Shown here one piece after another: positions 1-8,999 of a stretch of 64,000 bases of DNA (positions are counted from its first letter, which is position 1; every line of letters starts with the position of its first letter). The DNA is taken from contig CAVTQZ010000001.1 in assembly GCA_963737015.1 (NCBI GenBank), positions 1,674,001-1,738,000 of the forward strand. Direction: 5' to 3'. Source of the DNA: CAVTQZ01 sp963737015. Its GTDB lineage: Bacteria > Actinomycetota > Acidimicrobiia > Acidimicrobiales > UBA8190. A program made the translations under genes and the position numbers. The notes below the pieces were generated by a model. That model made no database searches. It saw nothing but the letters and a program-made list of their open reading frames with translations, and was not told the DNA's origin.

Positions 1-786
1 CATGAGCGCACCCTCGGCCAGCCCGATCCCTCGCGCCGCGACCACCGGCCTCATCGAGTTCAGACCGAGCATCGCAAGGCGGAACCCTCCGACCTCGCCT
101 ATGACGTTCTGTGGAGGCACCTTCACGTCGGTGAGGATCAACTCCCCGGTGTCCACGCCCCGCACTCCCATCTTGCGGTCGCTGCGCCCGACTTCGACTC
201 CCGTCCAGGAGCGCTCGACGATGAAAGCGGTGATCGAGTCGTGAGCGCGGCTCGCAGGATCCTGCGTCTTTGCGAACACCGTGTACCAGTCGGCTTCGCG
301 CACACCGGACATCCAGCATTTGGCGCCGTTCAGCACCCATCCGCCGGCGCTCTCGGGATCCGGCGTGGCTCTCGTACGCATGCCCATCACGTCGCTTCCA
401 GCTTGCGGTTCGGAGAGGCCAAAGGCGGCACGTTGGGAGCCTTCCGCGATCGGCGATACGTAACGGCGCTTTTGCTCGTCGGAGCCTGCGATCATCACGG
501 GACCCGTGGGCAGGCGGGTCAGAAGCAGCATGAGCGCCGCTGTATTCGAGTACTTCGCCACCTCTTCGATCGCGATCACGAGGCCCGTTATCCCCGCACC
601 CGAACCGCCGAGCTCTTCGGGGATGCACAATCCGAGTAGCCCGGCGTCCCTGAAAAGCTCGAAGAGGTCCTTCGGATACTCCGCTGTTTTGTCGATCTCC
701 CTTGCGCGGGGCTGGACCTTCTCGCGCGCCAGCCGCCGGACCGTTGCCTGAAGCTCGGCCAGCTCCGGAGTGAGCTCGAAATTCAT
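1..786 (-). CDS. Acyl-CoA dehydrogenase, N-terminal part (runs off the window)
   Basis: Reading leftward from an ATG at 786, 262 codons stay open to the window edge, so the C-terminus is missing. The protein has the N-terminal helical layout of FAD acyl-CoA dehydrogenases: an ELQATVRRLARE helix, then PEELGGSG near residue 57, then the family FAD/substrate loop GLSEPQAGSD at residues 123-132, then a beta-domain segment (MGVRGVDTGEL). It should oxidise an acyl-CoA thioester, passing electrons to ETF. The catalytic glutamate lies in the unseen C-terminal domain, so substrate class cannot be judged. It is divergent from the ABC exporter and looks unrelated to the polysaccharide genes. Confidence 0.9.
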   Translation of the reverse strand, partial: MNFELTPELAELQATVRRLAREKVQPRAREIDKTAEYPKDLFELFRDAGLLGLCIPEELGGSGAGITGLVIAIEEVAKYSNTAALMLLLTRLPTGPVMIAGSDEQKRRYVSPIAEGSQRAAFGLSEPQAGSDVMGMRTRATPDPESAGGWVLNGAKCWMSGVREADWYTVFAKTQDPASRAHDSITAFIVERSWTGVEVGRSDRKMGVRGVDTGELILTDVKVPPQNVIGEVGGFRLAMLGLNSMRPVVAARGIGLAEGALM

Positions 787-845
787 GGTGGGAGGCTACT
801 GGAGCTTCGTCGAGAGACCGTTTGCACACCGGTAGTGTCGCCGGT

Positions 846-2663
846 ATGAGCTGGGGAGGTTCGGTGGCTGAACCAAGCTCTCGTTACGCGCCTCCCCTTG
901 CACGAATTGATCCGGATCGCTCCAAATCCTGGCTGCGACGCGCCATGCCCATATTGCGGGCGCACCGAGTGATCTTCCTCACGGCGCTCGTGACATCGTT
1001 CGTGGGCCTGGTCCTCCAGGTTCAGATCCCCAACCTCTTGAACCACGCGATCGACAACTCGATCGTCCGTCACACGGTCCCGCTCCATCTCTATGTGTGG
1101 TGGGTCCTCGGTCTCGGACTCGCGGGTGGTGTGACGGGTTACGTATCGCGTCTGTTTCTCTTCCAGACCGCTTACGAGATCGAGTTCGACCTACGGAACA
1201 TCATCTACGAGCACCTCTCGAAGATGTCTTTCGCTTTCTACGACAGGGTGCAAACAGGTCAGTTGATCTCACGAGCCAATTCGGACATCCGCTCCGTACA
1301 GATGTACATGACGTTCGCACCCATGATCGTCGTCCAGTGCACGATCGCGGTGGTGGCGTTCGGCTACATGCTGTCCATAGACGTCCCACTGGCCTTCGTG
1401 GCGATGGTGACGATGCCGTTCGTCTTCGTCGTGGGACACCGGATGCGCAAGTCGATGTTCCCGGTCAGCTGGATCATCCAATCGCGGCTCGCCGACGTGG
1501 CGACCATCGTGGACGAGAACGTGAACGGCGTCCGGGTGGTGAAATCCTTCGCCGCCGAAGGAGAGCAGCTGCGGACGTTGGCCAAGGCCGCCGACAAGGT
1601 GCAGTGGGGCTACGTGAAAGACGCAGACCTTCGAGCGCGCTGGACCCCAGCGGTGCAGAACCTGCCCCAGGTCGGCCTTGCCCTCGTGCTCGGGTTCGGC
1701 GGATACATGGTGATCCAGGGACGTCTCGGGATCGGCGCCATTCTTGCCTTCAACGCCTACCTGCTCATGCTGCAGGCGCCTTTCATGATGCTCGGGATGA
1801 TCATCATGATGGGCCAGCGCGCTGCGGCGTCAGCCGGGCGGATCTACGAGATCCTCGACGAGAAAGCGACGGTTACCGACCGTCCTGGCGCCGTCGAGCT
1901 CCCGCAGAGCCGAGGCGACGTGCGTTTCGAGAACGTCGGCTTTTCCTACGGCCCGGAACTGGCGCCCGTCCTGTCCGATTTCGACCTGCATCTGCGCCCC
2001 GGTGAGACGGTGGCCCTCGTGGGGCAGACGGGCTCCGGGAAATCCACGGTTGCTCGCCTTATACCGCGCTTTTACGACGTGACCGAGGGCCGTTATCTGG
2101 TGGACGGTCACGACGTGCGCGATCTCACGATCGAGAGCCTGCGTCGTCAGGTGGGCGTCGTGCTCGACGAGGCTTTTCTCTTCTCCGTCTCCATCCGCGA
2201 CAACATCTCCTACGGACGTCCCGATTCCGACATAGCCGACATCGAGGCGGCCGCACGCGCAGCGGGTGCCGACGGGTTCATCCGTGAACTACCCCACGGC
2301 TACGACACGGTGGTGGGCGAACGCGGGTACACACTCTCGGGAGGCCAGCGTCAGAGGATCAGCATCGCTCGGACGCTTCTCGTGAATCCACCAATCCTCG
2401 TGCTCGACGACGCAACGAGCGCGATCGACGTCCAGGTCGAGCAGCAGATCCACGAGGCCCTTCGAGTTCTCATGCAGGGGCGCACCACGCTCATCGTGGC
2501 GCACCGCTTGTCGACGATCAGCCTTGCGGACCGCGTCGTCCTGCTCGAGGGTGGCCGTATCGTGGCCGACGGCACTCACGGCGAGTTGCTCGAAACGACC
2601 CCCAGATACGCCGAGATCCTCGCGAAGGTCGAACACGAAGCGGACCTGGGGGCGGGAACCTGA
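846..2663 (+). CDS. ABC exporter subunit with degenerate ATP site (type I, MsbA-like fold)
   Basis: A fused transmembrane plus nucleotide-binding half-transporter of about 605 residues. ATG 846 is preferred over an in-frame TTG at 822. Six hydrophobic segments fill roughly residues 35-310. The ATPase domain shows Walker A GQTGSGKST near residue 393 and an intact signature LSGGQRQ. Two key positions are unusual: the Walker B end reads LVLDDATS, with Asp where the catalytic Glu normally sits, and the Q-loop reads VVLDEAF rather than VVxQExF. This is the pattern of the non-catalytic half of heterodimeric exporters. The partner gene starts at the stop codon (coordinate 2663 is shared), so the two are translationally coupled. 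Substrate unknown. Confidence 0.92.
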   Translation: MSWGGSVAEPSSRYAPPLARIDPDRSKSWLRRAMPILRAHRVIFLTALVTSFVGLVLQVQIPNLLNHAIDNSIVRHTVPLHLYVWWVLGLGLAGGVTGYVSRLFLFQTAYEIEFDLRNIIYEHLSKMSFAFYDRVQTGQLISRANSDIRSVQMYMTFAPMIVVQCTIAVVAFGYMLSIDVPLAFVAMVTMPFVFVVGHRMRKSMFPVSWIIQSRLADVATIVDENVNGVRVVKSFAAEGEQLRTLAKAADKVQWGYVKDADLRARWTPAVQNLPQVGLALVLGFGGYMVIQGRLGIGAILAFNAYLLMLQAPFMMLGMIIMMGQRAAASAGRIYEILDEKATVTDRPGAVELPQSRGDVRFENVGFSYGPELAPVLSDFDLHLRPGETVALVGQTGSGKSTVARLIPRFYDVTEGRYLVDGHDVRDLTIESLRRQVGVVLDEAFLFSVSIRDNISYGRPDSDIADIEAAARAAGADGFIRELPHGYDTVVGERGYTLSGGQRQRISIARTLLVNPPILVLDDATSAIDVQVEQQIHEALRVLMQGRTTLIVAHRLSTISLADRVVLLEGGRIVADGTHGELLETTPRYAEILAKVEHEADLGAGT

Positions 2664-4616
2664 TGTTCAGCGGCGGCGGATTCGGCGGTCCGGGTTTCGG
2701 GGGAGGGATGCGCCCCGGCGCGCCGGCTGCACCTGGCCTGCCGTTCGGAGGGATCCCGTCCGAGCTCCAATCGGGGGTGGACGCGCTGCTCGCAGAGGAA
2801 CCCGACCACGGCGAGCCGAAGGTCGTCTTCTCCGAACAAGGGACCGAGAAGGAGACCCGGCGTCTCACCTTGTGGGCGCTTCTCTCGGAGTACCCCGGCA
2901 TGCTCCTGGGTGCGGTAGCCCTCGTCTTGACGACGAGCGTGGCGTTGCAGGCCGGGCCCAAGCTCACCGAGATCGCCATCAACGACGGGATGGTCCCCGG
3001 ACACCACCACCTCGATGTGGTCCTGGCTGTCGCCGCCGTATACCTCGTCTTCGTCATCTTCAGCGCGCTGACCCAGCGCTCACAGGCGCGGGTGACCGGG
3101 CGCCTCGCGGCATGGGTGATGAACGACCTGAGGGTGAGGGTGTTCACCCACCTGCAGCGCCTGTCGCTCGACTTCTTCACCGAAGAGAAGGCGGGAGTGA
3201 TCATGACGCGGATGACGAGCGACATCGAGAACCTCCAGCAGCTGCTTCAGGACGGCCTCGCACAGTTCGCCGTTCAAGGCCTCACGATGGTGATCATCAC
3301 GGTGATCCTTTTCACGACGAACGTGAAGCTGGCGTTCATCACGGTCCTTCTGGTGGTTCCGATCCTCGTGGCCATGTCCTTGTGGTTCCGCGTCGCCTCG
3401 GAGCAGGGTTACGACCGGGTGCGTGACGGCATCGCCGACGTGATGGCGGACCTATCCGAGAGCCTCCACGGGATACGGGTGGTCACCTCCCACAACCGCC
3501 AGCGCTACAACGTGGTCCACCATCGAAACGTCGTGGGTGACTACCGCCAAGCCAATGTGTACACGGCGAAGATCAACGCCATCTACGGTCCGGGCACCCA
3601 GCTGCTCGGCTGGCTCGGCCAAGCTGCTCTGCTCGCCATCGGCGGCGACATGGTGGTGCACCACTCGCTGACGATCGGCGCGCTCGTGGCCTTCTTCCTG
3701 TACCTGAACCGCTTCTTCGCTCCGATCCAGTTGCTCGTTCAGCAGTACAACGGGTTCCAGCAGGGACAGGCGTCGATATTGAAGCTCCGGACTCTGCTCG
3801 AGACGAAGCCCTCGGTCGAAGAAGCACCCGACGCCGAAGAGCTGCCACCGATCACGGGCGAGATCGTCTTCGACGCCGTCACATTCGGATACGACCCCGC
3901 ACTGCCCGTGGTGACGGACATCGACCTGCGAATCTCGCCAGGAGAGACGGTCGCCTTCGTCGGTCCGACGGGCGCGGGCAAGTCCACTCTCGCGAAGCTC
4001 ATCGTCCGGTTCTACGACCCCACGGGCGGACACGTGCTGATCGATGGCCACGCCATCGACCGCGTGACACTCGCCTCGCTGCGCCGTCAGCTAGGTGTGG
4101 TTCCTCAAGAGCCGTTTCTCTTCGCGGGCACGATAAGGGACAACCTCGCTTTCGCGCGCCCTGGTGCCGCCGACGACGAAGTCTCCGAGGCGATCCGGGT
4201 CGTCGGTCTCACTGAGCTCGTGGCGCGTCTCCCTAACGGGGTCGAAACCGTCGTCCATGAGCGCGGCCAATCCCTCTCTTCGGGTGAGCGGCAACTGATC
4301 GCCCTCAGGACGCGCGTTTCTCGCACAGCCCCGGGTGCTCGTTCTGGACGAAGCCACATCGAACCTCGACCTTCAGTCCGAGACACGCATAGAAACCGCC
4401 CTCGACGCGCTGCTCGAGGCCCGCACAGCCGTCTTGATCGCGCACAGGCTCTCCACCGCCATGAAAGCAGACCGCATCGTGGTCGTGGACGGCGGCCGCG
4501 TCGTCGAGACTGGCTCGCATGCTGAGCTTCTGGCGCTCGGAGGACGCTATGCCGAGATGTTCGAGGCTTGGATGAGCGGCTCGGACTTCACCGTCGAGAA
4601 CGAAGCGTTGGGTTAG
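2663..4616 (+). pseudogene. ABC exporter partner subunit, single-base frameshift in the ATPase domain
   Basis: The reading frame runs intact from ATG 2663 through a Gly-rich N-terminus, six membrane segments, Walker A (GPTGAGKST), Q-loop (VVPQEPF) and a non-canonical signature LSSGERQ. It then shifts by one base near 4307-4310. The other frame continues exactly as expected with RAFLAQPRVL, the canonical catalytic Walker B LVLDEATS and the H-loop (IAHRLST), ending at 4616. Corrected, it would be about 650 residues. Weak signature here plus degenerate Walker B in the upstream subunit fits a heterodimeric exporter with one catalytic site. The extra base may be a sequencing error, since nothing else looks decayed. 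Confidence 0.8.
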
Positions 4617-4625
4617 GACTGCTGC

Positions 4626-5516
4626 TTAGGTCCCGTCGTCGGTGACCGGGTGGAGACCCCGGAACGCGACGAGCTCCCCCTGTTTGATCATTTTGGACCA
4701 GCCGAAGTCGGTCAAGGCGCTCTGCAATGCCGCCAAGGAGTCACCCCCGTGCAGCTCCAGCACGAGGTTGCGGGTGCGTTTCAGCCAGCTCGATGCACCG
4801 GGCATGATCTCGACCTCGGCCCCCTCGATGTCGATCTTCATGAGATCGACATCGCCTTCGTCGGGGAGCAGTTCGTCGATGGGCACGCCCGCCAAATCGG
4901 AAGCCGCCTCGCCAGGGCCCAACCCGCGCACGGTAGAAGCCCATTCATGTCTCCAAACGTTTCGCTCGAAACGAAGGGGCGACGCAGAAGACCACGCAGC
5001 TCCTTCTACGACCTTGACCGAGTGGGCAAAGGGAGCCAGGTTCCGTCTGCACAGCTCCACGTTTGCTGGAAGAGGCTCCAGACATATCACCCTTGCGTCG
5101 GGTCGTCTCCACAGAAACCAAAACGAAGAGCAACCGATGTGGGCTCCGATGTCGATGATCAGAGGGTCCGCTTCAAGCGTCTCCGCAAGGCCGGCGTACT
5201 CGCGCTCACTGAAGATCTGCCTGAACACCTCGACATCGGTGCTACCGAACCGGATCCAAAAGGGGTGCGGAGCTCCGCGCAGATGAAATTTCACTAAGCG
5301 GCCCACCCCCGGGAACCAAGGGGGCAGCGACCTCGAAGCCCTGCACAAGTACAACTTGGCGGTACAAAAGAGCCCGGTCCTCTGCCAATCACGAAAGAGG
5401 CGTTGGAGCTTTCGCCGCAGGCGCGTTGTCCGTGGGTCGTAACCCAGGTCGTACGAGGTCGCCGAATCGGACTGCGGATCCAACGGAGAGCCGGGGCCGC
5501 CGACCCGATCTGTCAT
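4626..5516 (-). CDS. FkbM-family SAM-dependent methyltransferase
   Basis: The frame is open further upstream, but the ATG at 5516 avoids overlapping the whiB-like gene. The protein is about 296 residues. SAM-binding motif I reads IIDIGAHIG and is followed by the acidic strand end CLEPLPANV. The FkbM hallmark DLMKIDIEGAE appears near the C-terminus. FkbM proteins O-methylate sugars or glycolipid-like acceptors. Lying next to a polysaccharide locus, it could methylate a surface glycan, but no acceptor can be deduced. It is convergent with the ABC exporter genes, with only 9 bases between stops. Confidence 0.85.
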   Translation of the reverse strand: MTDRVGGPGSPLDPQSDSATSYDLGYDPRTTRLRRKLQRLFRDWQRTGLFCTAKLYLCRASRSLPPWFPGVGRLVKFHLRGAPHPFWIRFGSTDVEVFRQIFSEREYAGLAETLEADPLIIDIGAHIGCSSFWFLWRRPDARVICLEPLPANVELCRRNLAPFAHSVKVVEGAAWSSASPLRFERNVWRHEWASTVRGLGPGEAASDLAGVPIDELLPDEGDVDLMKIDIEGAEVEIMPGASSWLKRTRNLVLELHGGDSLAALQSALTDFGWSKMIKQGELVAFRGLHPVTDDGT

Positions 5517-5556
5517 CGTCGTCGGTGACGGAGGCCTGTCACCCTGCGAGCAGTCC

Positions 5557-5799
5557 CTACGCGGACTTGCGACGCTGACGAACCAGGCGACGACGCTCAC
5601 GCTCGGTGAACCCCCCCCAGACACCCTCACGCTCGCGATTCGCCAGGGCGTGCTCGAGGCAAGCCTGGCGTACCGGGCAGGTGGCGCAAATAGCCTTGGC
5701 TTCTTCGGCTTCCTCGTCGGTCGCCGGATAGAAGACCTCCGGGTCGATGCCCCGACAGGCGGCTCGCTTCCGCCATGCGGCGGTCGATGGGGCGGTCAT
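5557..5799 (-). CDS. WhiB-family Fe-S transcription regulator
   Basis: A small protein of 80 residues from ATG 5799 (an in-frame ATG at 5820 would add seven residues). It has the four WhiB cysteines in the pattern C-x22-C-x2-C-x5-C, then the family turn GVWGGFTERERRR and a basic RRLVRQRRK tail. WhiB proteins bind a 4Fe-4S cluster, sense redox or NO, and partner with the principal sigma factor. They occur only in Actinobacteria and their phages, which anchors the taxonomy. The spacing and turn look closest to the WhiB1/WhiB2 type, but I do not assign the subtype. A perfect 11-bp inverted repeat lies about 80 bases upstream. Confidence 0.95.
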   Translation of the reverse strand: MTAPSTAAWRKRAACRGIDPEVFYPATDEEAEEAKAICATCPVRQACLEHALANREREGVWGGFTERERRRLVRQRRKSA

Positions 5800-5820
5800 G
5801 GGAGTCACTTCCTTGAGCAC

Positions 5821-6092
5821 TGCGTGTCTTTCAGTTCCGGTTATCTGAGATGTTGTCTCGCAACTTGTATCGACATTTTCGGCATTTGAATGACTTCCGA
5901 CAATTCAAATGCCTCTGACCAGGGACAATGCTCCCCGGACAGGGAAATCAGCGGAATAGGCAGTATGGCGCAGGGGTGCGACGCTTGTAAAGATCGGGGG
6001 CGACCACCCCGCAGTCGCATACTTCCAGGTCGTGCCCCTGTTTCGCCTCTTTGGGCGGCTGCGATCGGCCGGCGGGCCTCCCGGGGGCCGGG
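5821..6092. other. Intergenic region upstream of the whiB-like gene
   Basis: No convincing gene. It holds the 5' region of the whiB-like gene, which is transcribed leftward, and the downstream end of the leftward stress operon. It is noticeably more AT-rich between 5830 and 5915 than its surroundings, as expected of a promoter region. It contains the inverted repeat listed separately. Confidence 0.6.
5881..5913. promoter_or_regulatory. Perfect 11-bp inverted repeat upstream of whiB-like gene
   Basis: GGCATTTGAAT at 5881-5891 is exactly repeated in inverse as ATTCAAATGCC at 5903-5913, with an 11-base spacer. The arms are AT-rich and there is no T-tract after them, which favours a protein-binding operator over an intrinsic terminator. 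It sits about 80 bases before the WhiB start. Its function is inferred from position only. Confidence 0.45.
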
Positions 6093-6749
6093 TCATCCTC
6101 TCAGGTCTTCGAGCAGCTCTTTTCGTGTCTGGGCGGGGAGCGTCGCATTCTCCCTATACGCCCGATGGGCGACAGCTAAGGCAGCAGGCCCGTCCGAGAA
6201 CCGCTCGACCTGGGCGGTCGTGAGAGAGAACCTGATGTAGTGGACCGAGGCCGTGATGGTCTCGCGGGTGAGCGCCTCCTCGTGAGCAGGATCCGGAGTC
6301 GCACGGACCACGTCCACGGTCGCTTCGTCCTGTGGACCATCTGCCCTTGACGCTTCTTCGGGGCCCAGTCTGAGCTCGACGGTTCGCTCGATCCCGACCA
6401 GTTTGCCGAGCCACTCCCGAAGTGCGGCTTCGCTCGTGAGCTCGATGAACATCGTCGCCGACAGCTCCCCCGGACCCGGAATCAGCGGGTTGTAGATGTC
6501 CAGCTCGCCCTGGATCTGGTCGTCGCTGATCATCCGCTCGACGCGGGCCATCTCCTGGACCTGGAATCGGATCGTCTCGCGGTTTTCGAAGACGAAGGTG
6601 ACTAGAGGTCCCACCGCCACTCTTCGCCGTCGCTTGAGCTCGATGACCCTCGCGCGGAAGTCCTCGCGGCCTCTCTCGTAGGCGCGCAGGTCCTCGATGT
6701 CTGCGAGAGTCAGTTGTCGGTCCGACGGCGGGCTCGTCCCTCGGGACAC
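6093..6749 (-). CDS. DUF3501-like protein of the rubrerythrin operon
   Basis: A 218-residue protein from GTG 6749, 14 bases past the rubrerythrin stop. The frame stays open further upstream, but that part is only antisense shadow of the rubrerythrin gene. It begins with LTLADIEDLRAYE and continues with VGPLVTFVFENRETI and ERMISDDQIQ, which I recognise as the DUF3501 pattern. DUF3501 genes are often found next to rubrerythrin genes, and their biochemical role is not established. No membrane segment, signal peptide or cysteine cluster is visible, so it is probably cytosolic. Family assignment is from memory of the motif. Confidence 0.75.
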   Translation of the reverse strand: MSRGTSPPSDRQLTLADIEDLRAYERGREDFRARVIELKRRRRVAVGPLVTFVFENRETIRFQVQEMARVERMISDDQIQGELDIYNPLIPGPGELSATMFIELTSEAALREWLGKLVGIERTVELRLGPEEASRADGPQDEATVDVVRATPDPAHEEALTRETITASVHYIRFSLTTAQVERFSDGPAALAVAHRAYRENATLPAQTRKELLEDLRG

Positions 6750-6763
6750 CCTGGCGTCGCCCG

Positions 6764-7189
6764 TCAGGAGAGCGAGTTGAGACCCTCGGTGAACCGCCCG
6801 GCATGGCTCTTCTCGGCGCGGGCGAGCGTCTCCAGCCATTCGGCGACTTCCTCGAGGCCTTCGTCCCTCGCTGTGCGCGCGAAACCCGGGTACATCTCCG
6901 TGTACTCGTATGTCTCGCCCTCTATGGCTGACTTCAGGTTGTCCGCTGTCTTTCCGACCGGGACGCCAGTTACCGGATCGCCGACTTCGCTCAGAAAGTC
7001 GAAGTGCCCGAAGGCGTGTCCCGTCTCTCCCTCGGCGACCGAGCGAAAAAGAGCCGAGACGTCCGGGTAACCCTCCACGTCGGCCTTCTGTGCGAAATAC
7101 AGATAGCGCCTGTTCGCTTGACTTTCGCCGGCAAAAGCGGTCTTGAGGTTGTCCTCTGTCTTTGTACCCTTGAGTGAAGCCACAACCAC
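6764..7189 (-). CDS. Rubrerythrin-like diiron protein without rubredoxin domain
   Basis: A 141-residue ferritin-like four-helix protein. The first helix pair has FAGESQANRRYLYFA and EGETGHAFGHF, carrying the E and ExxH iron ligands. The second pair has AIEGETYEYTEMYP and AEKSHAGRF. Classical rubrerythrins add a C-terminal rubredoxin domain with two CxxC motifs. None is present here, so electrons must come from another donor. The expected role is reduction of hydrogen peroxide in the cytosol. It sits between the Fur-like repressor gene, 17 bases upstream, and the DUF3501-like gene downstream on the same strand, an arrangement typical of a peroxide-stress operon. Confidence 0.92.
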   Translation of the reverse strand: MVVASLKGTKTEDNLKTAFAGESQANRRYLYFAQKADVEGYPDVSALFRSVAEGETGHAFGHFDFLSEVGDPVTGVPVGKTADNLKSAIEGETYEYTEMYPGFARTARDEGLEEVAEWLETLARAEKSHAGRFTEGLNSLS

Positions 7190-7206
7190 TTCCTTCCTTT
7201 TCGTCG

Positions 7207-7722
7207 CTAGTCGTTACCCGTTCTACCGCTTGTATTCGTTCTGCTGCTCCACGACACACCCTTACCCGTTCTAGCCGTGAGGCGCCGGTGGCACTCGCCG
7301 CACAAGCCGCGAAAGACAACCTCGGCCTCCCCCACCTCGAAGCCCTCGTCCAGACCTCGAGGGACGCTCACAGAGGAGAAGTCGGCGTGGAGGTCGCGGA
7401 CCTTCCCGCAGGACCGGCAAACGAGGTGGTGGTGGACGCTCTCCACGTTGGGATCGAACCTCGTCGTTCCCGTACCGAGGTCCAAGGCTCCCACCTCTCC
7501 CATAGATGCGAGCTCGTTCAGGGTCTGGTACACGGTCTTAAGCGAGATCGTCTGCATCTTTGACCTCGCGGCCTCGTACACCGCCTCGGCCGTCGGATGC
7601 GTGACGTCGCCCTGGAGTACGCCGAAGATGCACTGCCGCTGAGCCGTCACCTTGCGACCGTGACTGCGGAACAAAGCAGTGAGCTCCTGCGGCGACTTCA
7701 CGACCCGCCACCGTATCACCAA
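7207..7722 (-). CDS. Fur-family (PerR-like) metalloregulator
   Basis: Up to 171 residues. An N-terminal winged helix (RSHGRKVTAQRQCIFGVL, then TVYQTLNELASMGEV) leads into a dimerisation domain with VHHHLVCRSCG and a second CGEC, the paired CxxC motifs that bind structural zinc. This is the Fur/PerR architecture. The location directly ahead of rubrerythrin suggests a peroxide sensor rather than an iron or zinc regulator. Start is uncertain: the TTG at 7722 abuts a 20-bp palindrome, so an internal GTG at 7701 (then KSPQELTALF) may be the true start, leaving the palindrome as an autoregulatory operator. Confidence 0.88.
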   Translation of the reverse strand: MVIRWRVVKSPQELTALFRSHGRKVTAQRQCIFGVLQGDVTHPTAEAVYEAARSKMQTISLKTVYQTLNELASMGEVGALDLGTGTTRFDPNVESVHHHLVCRSCGKVRDLHADFSSVSVPRGLDEGFEVGEAEVVFRGLCGECHRRLTARTGKGVSWSSRTNTSGRTGND

Positions 7723-7742
7723 GCATTGTTGTTTGACAATGC
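7723..7742. promoter_or_regulatory. Candidate Fur/PerR-type operator
   Basis: GCATTGT at 7723-7729 and ACAATGC at 7736-7742 are exact inverse copies separated by TGTTTG. The 20-bp palindrome lies immediately upstream of the Fur-like gene, where autoregulatory boxes of this family occur. It matches neither the Fur nor the PerR consensus of model organisms base for base. The assignment rests on symmetry and position. Confidence 0.5.
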
Positions 7743-7804
7743 GTGTAGAAATTCGACAGGCACCGTCGTGGAGGTCGGCGACGGAGCGCGCTTAATCACG
7801 CGCA

Positions 7805-8956
7805 ATGGGTAACCCCAAGATGAGCTCCGATGCGTCCCAATGCGATGAGAGACGACGAGACGTAGAGTCAGCCTCGGTGCGGATCGACCTCGGCGGCGTT
7901 CCTCTGATGAGCCCCAACTGTTGGGCAGTTATAGACGAAGCCGTCCGCAGCCGTCCGTATTGCAGATATCTCGAATGGGGATCGGGCAACAGCACTCTGG
8001 CGTTGCTGCGATCGGCACTGGCAGAAGGGGTGACCGGCTTGAGCATCGTCTCAATCGAGAACGACTTCGCTTTCGCCAACGCGATGTGCACTGCGATCTT
8101 CGCGATGCTGGAGAAGGCTCACGCCAAAGCGGTGATAAGTGTCGAACGAATCGAGTACCCACGTCCATCATTTCTGGAGGCGCTCCGCAAGGATGATTTC
8201 GCAGCGCGATACGAAGCGGATTTCCTCAAGTTGCTCTGGTGCTCGCGACACGACGATTTCTGGATCCCGCCTCTCGACCCCGAAGAGCTTTCCGATCGCC
8301 GTGGCGCAATCGCTGAGCGATACCTGATTTGGCTGGCGTGTGCGACCGCCTTCCGCTGGAGCCGTTTGCACAGGGCCATTGCGTCGTCCCACCCGTTGGC
8401 ACCTGCTCAGGTTCCTGAGCCGCCAGAAGGGGACTGCGACTTCTTTCCTATCGCGCCGAACGCTCCAACTCGCATCCGCTTCGACTCCGATCTCTTGCAG
8501 GTCACATACGTGTTCGTTCCGAGGCTCCGGAACCGCCTCTGGCGCCGGCCGGCGATCTTGGACGGGAGCTACTACGAATTCGCCGACTACGTGTCGGTCG
8601 CTTTGGAAGGCCAGTTCGACGTCATTCTGGTCGACGGCCGAGCTCGCACCTCGTGCCTCAAGCGTGTCCACCACGAAGGTCTGGTCGCTCCAGGGGGGAT
8701 TCTTTTCCTACACGATGCGCACCGTCCGGCGTACGTCGAAGCGCTTCGTCTCTTCGGCACTTGGTCGTTCATACGGGGGTCGGGTGATACGACCGACCGA
8801 GATACCACCGACCGAGCACAGGGTGAGCAGATTGAAGAAGGCGCCCATTCTCCTTCTCCGCCACGCGTTCGCTCGGGTACTTCCATGAAAGAGATCGATG
8901 TCGCATTCGACCGCGAGCTCTATTTCTACGAGGTTCCGCTTCCGGCATCGATCTGA
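7805..8956 (+). CDS. Putative SAM-dependent methyltransferase-like protein
   Basis: A 383-residue protein I do not recognise as a named family. Its first half has a Rossmann-type start, YLEWGSGNSTLALL, followed by IVSIENDFAFA, the usual order of motif I and an acidic SAM-ribose residue. A later FDVILVDGRAR ... GGILFLHDAHR resembles the motif IV-V region of class I methyltransferases. Between these lies an insertion of about 150 residues rich in W, R and D. The C-terminus has a low-complexity TTDRDTTDR stretch. It is the first rightward gene after the stress operon and precedes sugar-nucleotide genes, which suggests glycan modification. Confidence 0.55.
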   Translation: MGNPKMSSDASQCDERRRDVESASVRIDLGGVPLMSPNCWAVIDEAVRSRPYCRYLEWGSGNSTLALLRSALAEGVTGLSIVSIENDFAFANAMCTAIFAMLEKAHAKAVISVERIEYPRPSFLEALRKDDFAARYEADFLKLLWCSRHDDFWIPPLDPEELSDRRGAIAERYLIWLACATAFRWSRLHRAIASSHPLAPAQVPEPPEGDCDFFPIAPNAPTRIRFDSDLLQVTYVFVPRLRNRLWRRPAILDGSYYEFADYVSVALEGQFDVILVDGRARTSCLKRVHHEGLVAPGGILFLHDAHRPAYVEALRLFGTWSFIRGSGDTTDRDTTDRAQGEQIEEGAHSPSPPRVRSGTSMKEIDVAFDRELYFYEVPLPASI

Positions 8957-8999
8957 GCAAGTCACAGGGGTCTAGCGCGGCCGATTAGGTTTGCGAACC

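Noticed and set aside
6093..7319. A single leftward frame of about 400 codons spanning the DUF3501-like and rubrerythrin genes
   Set aside because: Only the last 218 codons look like a protein family; the upstream part is antisense-frame shadow of the rubrerythrin gene, which has a strong match in another frame.
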